This document shows, one piece after another, positions 1 through 12,584 of a DNA stretch of 64,000 bases. The position numbers were made by a program, and so were the translations under genes. Location of the stretch: the NCBI RefSeq assembly GCF_032854445.1, contig NC_088295.1:37499385-37563384 (forward strand), read 5' to 3'. The DNA comes from Liolophura sinensis. Lineage: Eukaryota > Mollusca > Polyplacophora > Chitonida > Chitonidae. The notes under the pieces are model-generated. The model saw only the letters and a program-made list of their open reading frames with translations. It had not been told where the DNA came from and searched no databases. The first letter of the stretch is position 1. Every line of letters starts with the position of its first letter.

Positions 1-1395
1 GCAAATCCATTTATTACTTATATGCATGGATATATCCACTCGTAGACACCTTGGTAATATATCCGTGTGGCGAAGCGTACTGAAAAGTTTTCAGAGGACA
101 TAGCTTTCACGTGATGTATAACGTGGGTCGGGACACTATTGACCTGTAACCAAAAATAAACACAACATTGCAAATAACTACTCGATCTTGTCGGTTGTGT
201 TATAAAAGTCCACTTACACCGTAAGGAAAAAGCGCTCACGTTCCCTTGAAAAGCCCATGTGATCGGGGAGAGTGGAATTCACAAGAATCGCCTCTGATCG
301 GAATTGGATTTATTGAACTAACAAAACATGCTGGGCTCATGGGATGGATTCTTCCTATAGACAGCAAGAAACAGCCGAAGAGTGAATGTATATTGTGGGG
401 TCGTAAGCCGACAGCCTGCCTCAGTGTCTTACCCATCTCGATGTAATTGGTTTTAACAATACGACTCAATGGAACGGACAGATCGATCGATTTACGGTAC
501 TGAGTTTTACCAAGGGGAGCAGGTGAGGGGATTAAATGAACACATCGGAGATCTCTTCCATTGTTTGTGCAGGGAGACGAGAAATGCTTTGGACATGTGC
601 GTCTATAAAGCAAACAAAACACTCCAAGGTAGAGGCAAAGAGGCAAATGGACCTCACTTCATCACCCACCGTGCTTACGTTGTGCATTTCAAACGTTAGT
701 GTATCCATAAGTAGGTATAAAGATTCCTGAAGGGATCAGTTTAGTTTGAATTAATACTACAATGTATGCATAAAAGTGTCTCCCCAGTCTTACTTGATAT
801 GTCAAATCGGGTTTTGTTACTGTATATTTGTCTTGAAATCCAATTTAAATGCAATGAGCTCATCCATTTAAGTAAGTCTGCCAGTAAAGCTTGTGAATGG
901 TGGATGGAATATGTCTAGGTAAGTACATCAACCACAATGTATGATGGCAGGTCTTTGGATATATTTCAGCTGAAATCCAGTTGGAATTCCCTGAACATGT
1001 CGAAGTAAGTAATCTACAATAGTGTAACTCTTTGGGTGGAAAGTTGACTAAATAAGTATGCAATATTCGTCGGGAAGTGGCAAGTGGTAATTCGATGGAG
1101 TTGATGTTAACTTTCGTTAACAATTAAAAACTTCCTTTACATTTTATTGTACCCACTTTTTGGATAAATTAGACAAAAGATAATTTTTCAAGTTCCGTAA
1201 ATAAAATGACTTGGAACGACGCAGACATAACCTGTAGTTGACACGCCATCTGACCCTCTTGGAGAATTAAACAAAGTAGTAAGTGTAAGGATTATGAAGT
1301 ATTAATGAATTGGTTTCGAGAAATAGGAATGTACTAGATCGTCACTGAAATCAGTGCACCAGGTCTTTGCCTCGTGTTCAGGAGTCAAAACGTAA
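1..1395. other. Unassigned DNA, no supported gene
   Basis: I see no recognisable gene. The longest open frame (236-646, minus, 136 codons) matches no family I know, and its reverse strand is also open over part of the span. No repeat family is recognised before the SINE at 1409. Confidence 0.5.
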
Positions 1396-1736
1396 AGTAA
1401 ATGGATGGAGTGAGTGAGTGTTTGAGGTTTAACGTCGTACTTAACACGTTTTCAGTCATATGACGACGAAGGAATCCTTGTAGTGCATGTAATGTGCCCC
1501 CTTGTTGCAGGACGGATTTCCACCGCTCTTTTATCTAGTGCTGCTTCACTGAGACGCCTTACCGAAGGCAGGTAAGCCGACCCGCTCGAGCCATTATACT
1601 GATACGGGTCGACCAGTCGTTGCACTATCTCCTTCATGCTGAACGCCAAGAGAGGAAGTTACAACTTCCTCTATTAAGGTCTTAGGTGTAACTCGACCCA
1701 GCATTGACCCAGTGGACTCTACCAGTAAATGGATGG
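1396..1736 (-). mobile_element. SINE-B copy with 13-bp target duplication
   Basis: The body is 1409-1723 and reads in the minus direction, ending on the plus-strand left side in GAGTGAGTG-type repeats next to a 'ttaacgtcgtacttaac' tail. It is flanked by a perfect 13-bp direct repeat AGTAAATGGATGG at 1396-1408 and 1724-1736, the mark of target-primed insertion. The body matches the copy at 12171-12515 and the head at 58241. Compared with those, the tRNA-like head is internally shortened. The open frame inside (1452-1649, minus) is SINE sequence, not a gene. Confidence 0.85.
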
Positions 1737-4700
1737 ATGGAAAGGCTGTTTATTTAGAGCCTGCTTGTATTGCATTCATTTGACTCATGAAAAATGAAGA
1801 CTGATTAACTGTTAAAGATAGGCAAACTGAAAACAATTCTGTTCTGTACAATTCTAATACACCAAAAAGCAGATCTGCCCAATGGCTCGTAATAACTTTA
1901 TGCAGATGATATGGAAAACGCTCGATTAGCACTGGTAATATTGCACAACGTGTCAAATTGCTTTTCACCCTAAAGGGAATGGTATCGCCAAGGTAAGTTT
2001 CGGGAGCATTTATTCCAAAATAACAGAACATACATAGCGGATCTTTTGTTTCCAGGTCAAATAGGATTATGGACTCATCTCCTTTACAGCACAATCATTC
2101 CACATGATGGTTAACATCCCTGGACGATGGCAGACGTAAATATTTAATGCGGGCATGCCGAGGTTTACTGTACACTGTGAGGGTATGCCCCTCAGTACCG
2201 GCACTTCTGGTCTGCGATCATAATTGGTTCAACTGGCTAAAGTTCCGACCTTGGGTGTGAAGAGGGTCCCATACCTCAGCTGATTCTTGTGCGCGTATCG
2301 CCCAAATCGTGTAACAGTATGTAGATATATGTGAATCAATAGTGAGGGCTAGCGGTCCAGGTCTCATGAGTACAGGACTGGTACTGTTGTCTTCTCGCTT
2401 TTGCATGTCCAGTGTGACCAGACCGATCTACGTTGTACTTGCATGTGCGGTGATTTGAAAGGCCATTGGGTATTCTTTTATTAATCGATGCTGCAAACTA
2501 AATGTGTCTCATCGGAACAGCTTCTTAACAATACACCCGGGGTACTGATCAGTAGTGCAGCTTCTATTCTTGATCAAGTGGAACAACAGTCGGTAAACGC
2601 ATTATGTCAAGTTCTTATTCACCTCATGTAATGTAAACTGTGAAACTCGACGCTTTATAAATGAAGAGTTACGTTTTCGTACTGTGTGAATGGGAATGTC
2701 ACTTAAGCATTTGCTCTTACTTAAGGATTGAAATCAAATTTTAAAAAAAAATAAACTTTTGTGAAGTTTGGTTGAATTGTGTTGATCCAGAATAATATAT
2801 AATAGGAGTTGGCCAATGGTTTCCACATTACATTTGTGAAAAAATCGTTCAGTAGATCAGTTTCCACGACCCTTGGGTGAGAATCGCACGACCCCCCATT
2901 TGTATTCTCGCATTAAACTTAAAGATTGCATTTCCAAAAACACGAGCGGATCACGTTTCAATTTTTCATCAATCCACTAGTTGTGGAGATGTAGCTAACA
3001 TTTTATACACAATTAATCAACTTTTTGAGACTTTACGTCCAGCTAATTAAGTTGACAGAAACTTAATGGTATAGGTTGTAATACTAGGATGTTTATAACA
3101 GAAAGGAAACCTCAGTCACGGTTATGGATAGTGTTTAGTTAGTTTTAGAATAAGGGTTTGAAAGAAGAAGGTTAGGTTTAGGATTAGATTAGGGTTGGAA
3201 TTAAGGCAAGGTTAAGATTAAGACAAAAGTTAGAGTTTGGGCTAGTTTAATGTTTGACATGAAACAGTCTGTGCCATTCGTTCTGCAAGACCCTTTTATT
3301 TTTTGTTTTGTTTGTTTGTTTTTCTTTTGTTTTAAGTATAATGTCACTTCCAAGAGTCCTTCTCGGTCTTATCACGGCGAAAGACTTATCGTAATTGGTT
3401 ATATTACATATGATCCATAACAGGTAACAAACCTTATGTACACCAATTGGAGAGAGGTACTTGTCACTTGTAGTTTTACCGCTACAATCTATTTATGCAA
3501 AAAATCACGGTTAAAATGACAAGGTAGAAAAAGCATAGATTCGGGTGAACTCAAACATCAGCAAAGGCGTGAATCCCTTCAGGGCTGATCAGCTAGGCGT
3601 TCAAAGAAATCTGAAAAATAATCGTTACTCGGCTTCAGCGCCTGATCAAGTTTGTAACTTGAAACATGTATCGCGTGAGTCGGTCATTCGCAGCATTTTT
3701 TGCAAATCAAGAATTTTCCTGGAGCCCCCATCTTTGTGCTATGTGAAAATGTGTCTTCCGCCTGCTTGTTTCAATGGACTTAAGTCTATTCTGTCCGCGC
3801 TGCGAGAGCCAAGCTTTTCATTATACCGACCGAAAGAAAGAAACTGAAGAAAATTAAAGAGGGTCAGGAAATTTGGAACAGGTTACATAATGTTTTTTGC
3901 CACTAGCAATCACAATGGTGTCACCTGGTTTATTGTCCTGAGTGATTACAGCTTACAAGCTAGAAGTTTGAATTGGAGAAATTTAGCACCAGAGCCTTTA
4001 GCGTTGTGCAAGATATTTCCGATTTTTGTTTTGTTAAATCCTAGAATACACCTAAGAAGAATGGCAACTGCAGTAAGTAAGATTTGTTTATATTGGGTTT
4101 GATTTGATGGTATTCTCGTGAGCCGTGTGAGGTTTTCAACTGGAAACATAATTCGTCTAAAACGAGTCACTCCAAGCCTTAAGCGGTGTAGGTCTATCTG
4201 TTTGTTCCTTTCTGTAATATAAGTCTCTGTTTGTGTATAATTGTGGTTGTAAAACAAAAACTTAGCTTCCCGGCGATTCAAATAAACGGCAGACATTGAT
4301 GTGATTTTAATTGGAATGAAAATGTATGAAATATTCCATATTAAAAATCCACCTGACTTGCTAAACAGGTTTGTAAACTTAAAAAAAAGGCCACAACAAT
4401 AACTTAATTCTCCGTGCAGAACAAGGCGAGGAGTAGTTGGATTTGTGCTTTACAAAATGGTAAAACACAGGTTCTGTCTTACTGGAAACTCGATGTCTAT
4501 ATACATGTATCACCGGACATAGGCCATATCTTACTGTGTTTTCGAATAAGACAGACGTTTTATTTGATACCAAAAACTCCATTCTGAAGAGTAAAATTAA
4601 AGAAGCCAAGGCAGTTTGCTAGTTTGCAAATGGTTTCATTTGCCCATTGAGGTCTGACCTGTTGTCATTTGACCTCATATAAGCTTTTATTCCATTTGAA

Positions 4701-5960
4701 TACAACTTATGTTACCCCAGGCACTATGGTTTGCGTAAAATTCTCTAAAAATGCAGCGATGTTTATTGAAAGTTATTTGACATCACCAGGAATATAGAAT
4801 TAGGTCTGCTCAAAATGGTATTTTGTGCTGAATAAAAATGGCAAGCAATGCAAAGTGACTAAGCTCAGAGACACTTCGTGCAGACAGCTATAACTATCCA
4901 CAACGATTAAAGTCTCTCTAGCACGAAAGTGGAAGACATACAAAACTGATGTGATGCTACTACAGTTATGTTTAAAAAGTATTCATGGAGGTTTTAGTGG
5001 ATCCTATATCATCGCAATCATAAAAGATATCGTTATCATTGCTTCGAATACATGAATGCCATACCTGCACAGGCAAATGCCCCACTAAAGTTGTCTCCCT
5101 TCAATCAAGTTTTCTTAAGATCGTAAATTATGACTGGAGAAACGGAATATCCGGACCTGTTTTAATTAATTATATTAATTCATTGTTTTCACGCCGTGCT
5201 CATGAACAATATGGCTTACGTATAAAATGAGATTTATAATTTTCATGAGATTTCAACTTGTAAAAATTCTGCAGAACAAGTCTATATAAGGGGTTTTAAA
5301 AGCAACAACAGAATGCTGCGTATACAGCTAACAGTGGCGTAAGAAACTCATTTTAAAAGCTTTCAGTGAAGTGTCCCTGACATAAAAATACAAGCACACT
5401 TGACAACGCCACTGGGTCTGTCAAGTCGTACTTGACGTGATATGTGTAAGCCCAAACCGTGTGAAGGACTCGTCAGTATATTGTGCCATTGAAAAACGTA
5501 ATTTAAATATGGAAAAGGGTGGATATGTCGTGTCCTAAAGGTGTCACGAAAGGCGACATTTACATTTACAATCCTTTAGTCGTGGAACAGCTGAGTTTTG
5601 AAATATTTTGATATTTTGATAGTTTTGATATTTTCTGCTCATATGGACGTGCAGGCCTGTGGTACAATTAAGAGCGTTAATTACCGTACTTTCCTGTAGA
5701 TGCAGCTGCTCATACACTAAGGGGTTACAGACCTAACTTTAGAAGTCGTGCGGTATTAAACTACACGCAGTAGAACATACTTACCCTCAAACCCTGGAAT
5801 TAGACAAGTACACAGCATGTTCAGGCTTAGAGAATTTTATAAGAAGATCGTATGTTTTATGTATATATCATGGAACTAATTAACTAATAGAACAAACATG
5901 TTCAGGCCTTGGAATTAGACAACTGCCTGTACATGTACAGTATGTAAAGGCTGATACAGT
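1737..5960. other. Non-coding stretch, little recognisable
   Basis: No supported gene. The 100-codon frame at 3545-3847 and several frames of about 70-116 codons have no recognisable domain. A degenerate GGTTAG-rich patch lies at 3115-3245. Nothing else stands out. Confidence 0.45.
3115..3245 (+). repeat. Degenerate TTAGGG-like patch
   Basis: About 130 bases are rich in variants of GGTTAG, AGGGTT and AAGGTTAG (for example 'gaaggttaggtttagg' and 'attagggttgg'). The spacing is irregular, so this is at best a decayed interstitial telomere-like or simple G/T-rich repeat. Confidence 0.4.
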
Positions 5961-5964
5961 TTTG

Positions 5965-6195
5965 TCAGGGCGGCACGGTGACGCAGGGGTGGTTGAGGTG
6001 AGTTTAAGTATATTTCATGATGGCTTCCTCTCTGGTCGTTCGTGTGAAGGTCTGATAACAACCTGCCCATAGTCAAGTGTTTCCCCCAGTGCGATGCTCG
6101 GTTTATCATCATATCAGAGATGCCATCGTCATATCAGAGAAATATTCTTGAGTACGGCGTAAAACACCAATCAAATACATAAATAAAATAAATAT
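5965..6195 (+). mobile_element. SINE-A, diverged copy, sense
   Basis: The 3' part reads 'gaaatattcttgagtacggcgtaaaacacc' in two blocks and ends in an A-rich 'aaataaaataaata' tail. The 5' half (from about 5965) keeps only weak similarity to the tRNA-like head. A short internal duplication of 'catcatatcagaga' is present at 6096-6140. Confidence 0.7.
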
Positions 6196-6701
6196 GGTAA
6201 ACTAAAAGTTGGCATGACACTTTCAGCAAGTGCTAAATTAAGTCCACGCTGATAAGCTCCTCATATAACATCTAATCCTAAAGTGATACAGGATAAGCGA
6301 CGAAAACGTCGCGGTTATTATTTGAGAACTGGAAGCCTCTTTGAGTCATTAGATTGGAAAAGATTAATATTTTGGTAAACAATCGATATAGAAAATTGCT
6401 TGTTAACTTCTAGGCTTTCATACACTGATAACATCAATATTTTGATGAAAATACAAAGGTCTCTAACATGTAATGTACAATGACTGGCCGTAGTTTGAAC
6501 AGGTGAACGAATTGGTAGTGTTAAATGGCCACGGCAAAAATTGTTTCATTTGATATTTGTATTTCCTCTTAACTACGTCGACTCTTATTTACATGTGGTC
6601 CGAGAAAACAAGGCCTGCATTGTCCATTCAGTGATAAATACTATTGAATTACGATGATGACAAGGAGCTTAAAACGAGAAAACTGCCATTGCATTCGTCG
6701 G

Positions 6702-6702
<1 letters not shown>

Positions 6703-6781
<79 letters not shown>
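6703..6781. repeat. (AT)n microsatellite
   Basis: An uninterrupted TA dinucleotide run of about 78 bases. Confidence 0.97.
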
Positions 6782-6785
<4 letters not shown>

Positions 6786-6974
6786 TCGATAAAGAGGTTC
6801 AGAATCTCTGACACTCTGAACCAAAACTGTGTTTAATTTAGCTGATCACCACGTTGGATACATGTGTACAAGCAATCATGGCGCATCTGAGATACGCATA
6901 TTGAAATATCGACAACCTATAACCTAGCGTGGTATGCAATTTGGACAGTGACTTCATTAAATCTCCTAAAATAG

Positions 6975-7165
6975 TCCTTGCATCTTGCCAATATCACTGG
7001 AAACTTCTGACTGGTTCCCTCTCTCCGAGTCCGTCGTAATTTCGTACTTGACATACTTACTTGGTTCTTTCGTGGTTCAAGTTGAACGTTGTTTTGGAAA
7101 AATTTGTTCTGTATTTATTGACCCGGAACGTCCGTTTTGGATGACAGCCGGTAGAGGAATGTTTG
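6975..7165 (+). repeat. Dispersed repeat, unknown family, copy 1
   Basis: This block is similar to 15935-16165. In order, both have an 'atca-tggaaact' block, a 'ctctct' block, a 'tacttac/catacc' block, the identical stretch 'aacgttgttttggaaa', then 'ttga-c-ggaacg-c'. It is probably an uncharacterised mobile element or an old duplicated segment. The 79-codon frame across it is not evidence of a gene. Confidence 0.5.
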
Positions 7166-7215
7166 TTTTGAAGCCTAGTTTCATACTCCAAGTTCCAATA
7201 TACAAAGTCGCAGCC

Positions 7216-7275
7216 ATTGTATAACTGAAATATTCTTAAGTATGGCGCAAAATATGATTCAAATAAAAAATGACA
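7216..7275 (+). mobile_element. SINE-A 3'-end fragment, sense
   Basis: Only the terminal ~50 bases of SINE-A remain: 'ctgaaatattcttaag', a diverged 'tatggcgcaaaa' block and an A-rich tail. Confidence 0.6.
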
Positions 7276-7595
7276 TAAACAAATACATACAGACTCAACT
7301 GTCATGAGGGCAAATTTGTATTTAAGCGATAAGAACCCATTCTTTTCACACGTGAGGGTTCCAGGTTATTCACAACATCTACCAGGCTTGCCTAGCTGGC
7401 TAGACCTCACCGGGACACAAGTATTTTGGTCATGGCTTTTCTCCAGGGTCATTGCAGTCATGGCAATTACATTAGCTGTTTTATGTGCTCAACACTTCGA
7501 CACATTTGATATGACCGCTAATTTGTGAATCGGCGATAACAGGAATACACTGTAATCTTGCTGTTTTATTCGGTTACGAAAGCTCTGTTGATTTC

Positions 7596-7862
7596 ATTTA
7601 TTTATTTATTTCATTGGTGTTTTACGCCGTACTCAAGAATATTTCACTTAAACGACGCCGGCCAGCATTGTGGTGGGAGGAGACCGGACAGAGCGCGGCG
7701 GAAACCCACGACCGTCCGTATGTTGCCGGCAGGACTCCCAATGTATGGCCGGAGAGGAAGCCAGCATGAGCTGGGCTTAAACTCACAGCGACCGCATTGG
7801 TGAGTGGCTCCTGGGTCAATAAGCTGCGCTAGCACGCAAAACAACTGAGCCATGGTGGCCCC
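7596..7862 (-). mobile_element. SINE-A, full-length copy, antisense
   Basis: A complete element of about 265 bp. On the minus strand it starts with a tRNA-like head (A-box-like TGGCTCAGTTG and, ~60 bases on, a B-box-like GTTTAAGCCC). A conserved central body follows, then the tail ending in TTTA repeats. It is one of the two best copies in the window, with 36235-36507. Its architecture is that of a tRNA-derived SINE. Similarity to the molluscan RUDI/V-SINE group is my inference, not checked. Confidence 0.85.
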
Positions 7863-8286
7863 TTCGTTGTATGAGAAATGATCAGTATTTTGTTAAACAT
7901 GCAGCTGTGACAGTAATGTTCTCATTAACTTTTACATTTTTCAACAATGGTTCAGTAGATTCAATGAGATCAATATTTTGATATACATACATAGATTGTT
8001 GACTTGTACTAAACTCCGGATGATACAAAAACGAATAAGCGATAACGGGGCCAAATAGTAATATCCCGGACCGTAGTAGCCATCTTAAAAAAGATATGTG
8101 AACCTCGGGTTTTCACTCGATGCTGAACGCTATTTACTGGAGTACTTAAATCAAACGTTTAATTCTCAGAAAGCTATCATTAATCTTTCATGGTTAGCTG
8201 TATTTGTATTCAGGTAAGACACAGGAATTCAATGGTTATTGATGAAAAGATATCTTCCCAAGGTAATTTTAGTTTCATAAAAGCTC

Positions 8287-8502
8287 TCAGTATAGCTTTC
8301 ATACACTCTCAGTCATCCTTCATGAAAGCTATACACTCTCAGTCATCCTTCATGAAAGCTATACACTCTCATTTATCCTTCATGAAAGGTATACCCTATC
8401 AGTCATTCTTCATGAAAGTATACACTTTTAGTTATCCTTCATGAAAGCTATACACTCTCAGTCATCCTTCATGAAAACTATACATTCTCATTCATCCTTC
8501 AT
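8287..8502 (+). repeat. 30-bp minisatellite, ~7 units
   Basis: The unit is 'tatacactctcagtcatcct' plus 'tcatgaaagc', 30 bp, so it encodes a 10-residue repeat in open frames. Later units drift (8385-8445) and the array stops where the MITE begins at 8503. No gene is implied. Confidence 0.85.
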
Positions 8503-8799
8503 CTACACTCTTAAGAAAAAGGGTTCTATATGAAACTAAAAGGGTTCTTTGGCTTATTTCGACAGTGAAATCTTTTTTGGTGCTGTGAAAAACCCTTTTG
8601 AAAAGGTTCATGTCTAAAGGAACCATTTAGACACGGTTCGTGGCCATAAAATCGGCGGTAAAACAAAAAAAGAGTTCGGACACAGAACCGACTGGGCGTT
8701 TCTGAACCCTTTCGTGCGCTGGAGATGAAAAGGGTTTAATACAGAACCCACGGGAGTGCAAAAAGAACGCCTATGGAACCCTTTTTGTTAAGAGTGTAG
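8503..8799. mobile_element. MITE-like element with 24-bp inverted ends
   Basis: The 297-bp element is bounded by near-perfect 24-bp terminal inverted repeats (8503-8526 and 8776-8799, one mismatch), beginning CTACACTCTTAAG. Further AAAGGGTTC/GAACCCTTT motifs occur inside. There is no coding capacity. It is a non-autonomous DNA-transposon derivative whose superfamily I cannot assign. Confidence 0.8.
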
Positions 8800-8972
8800 T
8801 ATAACTGTATTCAGAATTATTAATTTTGTTGTTGCCATACTCAATAATTTTGAACTAATACTTGGCGGAGAGTATTATGAGTGGAGGAAACTGGATGGTT
8901 CGGAATGAACCACCGAATTTTTGTGAGTTATAAGCACATGAAAATTTATTTATCGAAGCTAATAACATATGA

Positions 8973-9745
8973 GTCAAACCATGCCCAAATACTTGCCTGG
9001 GTTATCACATCATACCACAATCAAACCATGCCCAAATACTTGACTGGGTTATCACATCATACCACAGTCAAACCATGTCTAAGTACTTGTCTGGGCTATC
9101 ACATCATACTACAGACAAATCATGTCCAAATACTTAGCTGGGTTATCACTTCATGTCACAGTCAAACCATGCCCAAATACTTGTCTATGTTATCACTTCA
9201 TGTCACAGTCAAACCATGCCCAAGTACTTGTCTGGGTTATCACCTCATGTCACAGTCAAACCATGCCCAAGTACTTGTCTGGGTTATCACTTCATGTCAC
9301 AGTCAAACCATGCCCAAGTACTTGTCTGGGTTATCTCATCATACTACAGTCAAACCATGCCCAAATACTTGGCTGGGTTATCACATCATACCACAATCAA
9401 ACCATGTCCAAATAATTGGCTGGGTTATCACATCATACTACAGACAAATCATGTCCAAATAATTGGCTGGTTTATCACCTCATGTCACAGTCAAACCATG
9501 CCCAAGTACTTGTCTGGGTTATCTCATCATACTACAGTCAAAGCATGCCCAAATACTTGGCTGGGTTATCACATCATACCACAGTCCAATCATGCCTAAG
9601 TACTTGGATGGGTCATCACTTCATGTCAGTCAAATCATGCCCAAGTACTTGGCTGGGTTATCACATCATGTCACAATCAAATCATGCCTAAGTACTTGGA
9701 TGTGTCATCACACCATGTCACAGTCCAAACATCTCCAAATACTTA
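8973..9745 (+). repeat. 47-bp minisatellite, ~16 units
   Basis: The unit begins 'tcaaaccatgcccaaatact' and contains 'ctgggttatcac'. The period is 47, seen at 8974 and 9021. Since 47 is not a multiple of 3 and the unit lacks stops in several phases, each frame reads through successive phases. That gives overlapping 90-190-codon frames on the plus strand which are products of the repeat, not genes. Confidence 0.92.
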
Positions 9746-9779
9746 AGTGTGATGTCATAACATTTCACTGTTAAATTAT

Positions 9780-11200
9780 TGTCAAAAAGCAGGAAAAACA
9801 AACAACAAAGGACAAATGTAGCTTAACCAGACCAGTGACATCAATATATTACTTGACATATATACCGTACATGGGGTCCAAGCGTTCCCGCCCCGGTAAT
9901 GCGTTTGAACAAACACCTCGTGTATTCAAGCGACAGAAAGAGAGTTCACATTAGAAAGTTTTCATGTTCATGGATGCATAGAGTAGAACCCTTCTGAGAG
10001 TTACATAGTACGTTTCGTTCTATGAATATAGTGTGACACATAGATGTTGTCAAGTTGTTTAGCGTGCTCTTGGTCTGAATTTTTGCGTACAGTTCGCATA
10101 ATAAGGTTTTTAATGTGTGTGTATATATACATGATGTATCATAACACAGTTGCCACGCTATGATAGCAAGTAAGGTGTCGTCACCCTATTTACAACTACA
10201 ATATATTGCCTTGATGTAGTGGCGGGACAAGCCAGAATCCTACCACCAGAGTACCGAGGACTAAGGCAGGCTTCGTCTGTATCTTCTAGAAAGGCATCTA
10301 AATACAGTTTCCACATTCCGGACATATTAAACTAGCTGTAATATAGGCGACAAGTTAAAAGAAGTTTACAATTTCTACATTCATATAATTAAGCTGTTAA
10401 AAGCACCATGTGTAAAACATCCAGAAAGGTCACCACAACCTAAAATTTGTCCTTATTTGATTACATTACATTCGTTTATCTGTTTATATTATTTTTTTCA
10501 ACATTATTAATTTCTATGGCTTTTTACATGAGACCGAATAATCATCACTCGTTTGAACAAGATTTTTATCAAGTGAGGCTCTAAACATTGGGAGTTCGAC
10601 GAAGCTGCGATGTTGTGTTGAACACTATGTCATAGTAGCTTTCAGACGATCTTGAAAAAAAAAATATTTCGAAAAAACTAAAACTTTTGCCCAGCCGTAC
10701 TCTCACTTGCGGAGAAAAGGCAGCTTAACAGCTGGGATAGTTATCGGGTCGATACCTAGGTTAATACCTGTATAATAATGACACTTAATGCGGGCTATCT
10801 GGTCATACCCGTACTTTTCACTTTCAACACCAGGAGGTACTTCACTGAATAGCAGTGTGAATGGCTGTCTGGCCTACATCTCCACTGATACTGCACCAGT
10901 CTTCGACTAAGTTATTTCACGTCACAGACTACGTGCATCCATGCCAAGGTAGTGCAAGACTGTATCTTCTACAACTGCTCCACTTGACTCCTATTTTGCA
11001 ATAATGCACAGAAACCGAATTACAATATGAAATTATTGTAATGTGCTTTATGTAAAGGAGACAACTAATTTTTAACACAGAAGAGGTCCTCTCCCTTGTC
11101 CTGCAAGATATACACTTTAACTCCTGTGTATGCAGTAACCTCGTCCCACAATCAGGGTCATGCTATGAGGCGTGTAACGCGGTAATTTCACTCATACTTC
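9780..11200. other. Non-coding stretch
   Basis: No gene recognised. The right end (about 10700 onward) may include non-coding 5' sequence of the Ngaro-type element that follows, but I cannot place its boundary. Confidence 0.4.
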
Positions 11201-11285
11201 ACTGCTGTAACCACGAAAAATTGGTGAGGGATATTGTTTCCTTTGCAAAATGTATACAAACCACTTATGGCATTAATTCAATATT

Positions 11286-11543
11286 ATGGGACAATTACTT
11301 CCTCGTTATTTCCAACATTTGGCACTTAATTACAATTCAGAAATAGTTATGGTGAACGAGATACTCAAACAGCTTGTCGCTAACGACAATACAACTGCAT
11401 TTTGGAACCCCAGTGTCAGTCTAGTGTCCGGTGACGGAGTGCATCTCAACCAGCATGGGGTGGCAAAATGTGCTAAGAGCATCAGGGCAGCTCTAGGTCA
11501 CTTTAAGAGGAAAGGTTTCTGTAAAAGATGTCATTTAGTTTAA
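11286..11543 (+). pseudogene. SGNH-hydrolase-like fragment of the YR retroelement
   Basis: An 85-codon open stretch contains IGQLLPR-type text at the start (preceded by a shift) and 'GDGVHLNQHGVAK' near residues 55-67. The latter matches the C-terminal catalytic Asp-x-x-His block (DGVH) of SGNH/GDSL hydrolases. The upstream catalytic Ser block is not found in an open frame. The 108-codon frame at 11849-12175 just downstream is unrecognised and probably non-coding. Confidence 0.65.
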
Positions 11544-12170
11544 TCCAGGCAATGTAAACTGTCTGGTCTAATCCTATATATAGCAAATTTTGTGTTTTTG
11601 CTTCACTACTTGCTCTTCTATCTCTCCGTAACAGTCCTAAGAGAAATGGATTTATATCCCATGATACGTTAACTAAATGTATGTTATTGTATAACTTTAC
11701 ACGCGAGACTAAGTACGTTGAGTTCTGCCGGTACCGTGAGCTTGATATACAGAAGTTGCTTCTTACCTGGTAATGCCTCTGCGGTTTATTTTCTTTTTTC
11801 AGTAGGCCTACATCATTAATGGACTCTATGATTGTGCCCTGACATGTTGTGGGTTTTTGTACCGCTGAGGAAGGTCTTTTTTCTGTACTCCTATTGTATT
11901 GGCCTTGTTCCGATTTCTGCTCCAGCTGTGAACCTCTTTATTATTGCAGAGATTTTTTTCTGGTGTGCCCACTGTGTATACTATTATCTTCTGTCATAGG
12001 TCTGTGTGCCCGTCGTGATGTGCTGTCCGATATCAGCCGTGGAGTAAATGCGTTCGCCTTCTTCTTTAACCATTCACAATCCTGCTTTTCGCTGGTGATG
12101 TGCATATATTCCGGGTGCTGTGCTAATATTCACTATACACCCAGGCCGTATAATTTCTACAAGCGATTTG

Positions 12171-12515
12171 AGTGAGTGAGTGAGTGCTTGGGGTTTAACG
12201 CCGTACTTAATAATTTTTCAGTCATATGACGACGAAAGAATCCTTAGAATGCATATAACGTGCCTCCTTGTTGCAGGACGGATTTCCATCGCTCTTTTAT
12301 CTAGTGCTGCTTCACTGAGACGCCTTACCGAAGGTAAGTAAGCTGCCCTGCCCGAGCCATTACACTGATACGGGTCAACCAGTCGTTGCACTATCTCCTT
12401 CATGCTAAACACCAAGCGAGGAAGTTACAACTTCCTCATTTAAGGTCTTAGATGTGACTCGACCAAGGATTGACCCGGATCTACCGCTTCCGAAGCGGAG
12501 GCTCAGCCAACCGAG
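12171..12515 (-). mobile_element. SINE-B, near full-length, antisense
   Basis: On the plus strand it begins with GAGTGAGTG repeats and 'gcttggggtttaacgccgta' and runs to the tRNA-like head near 12490-12515 ('ggttggctgagcctcc' on minus). It lies inside the Ngaro-type element between the hydrolase and reverse-transcriptase parts, so it inserted after that element. No target duplication was recognised. It shares its body with 1409-1723. Confidence 0.8.
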
Positions 12516-12584
12516 CGAGGAAGAAGAAACTGTGCTATCGATGCCGATACAAGTGGTTTGAATACCTTCCACTAATACAGCTAT

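Noticed and set aside
236-646. 136-codon minus-strand frame
   Set aside because: No recognisable domain, no splice or start context, and other frames on the same span are also open; length is within chance for this amount of DNA.
7622-7853. Minus-strand frames of 65-69 codons with Cys/His-rich text
   Set aside because: They are the translated SINE-A consensus and recur wherever the SINE occurs.
8881-9774. Overlapping plus-strand frames up to 193 codons
   Set aside because: They are translations of the 47-bp minisatellite in successive phases, not genes.
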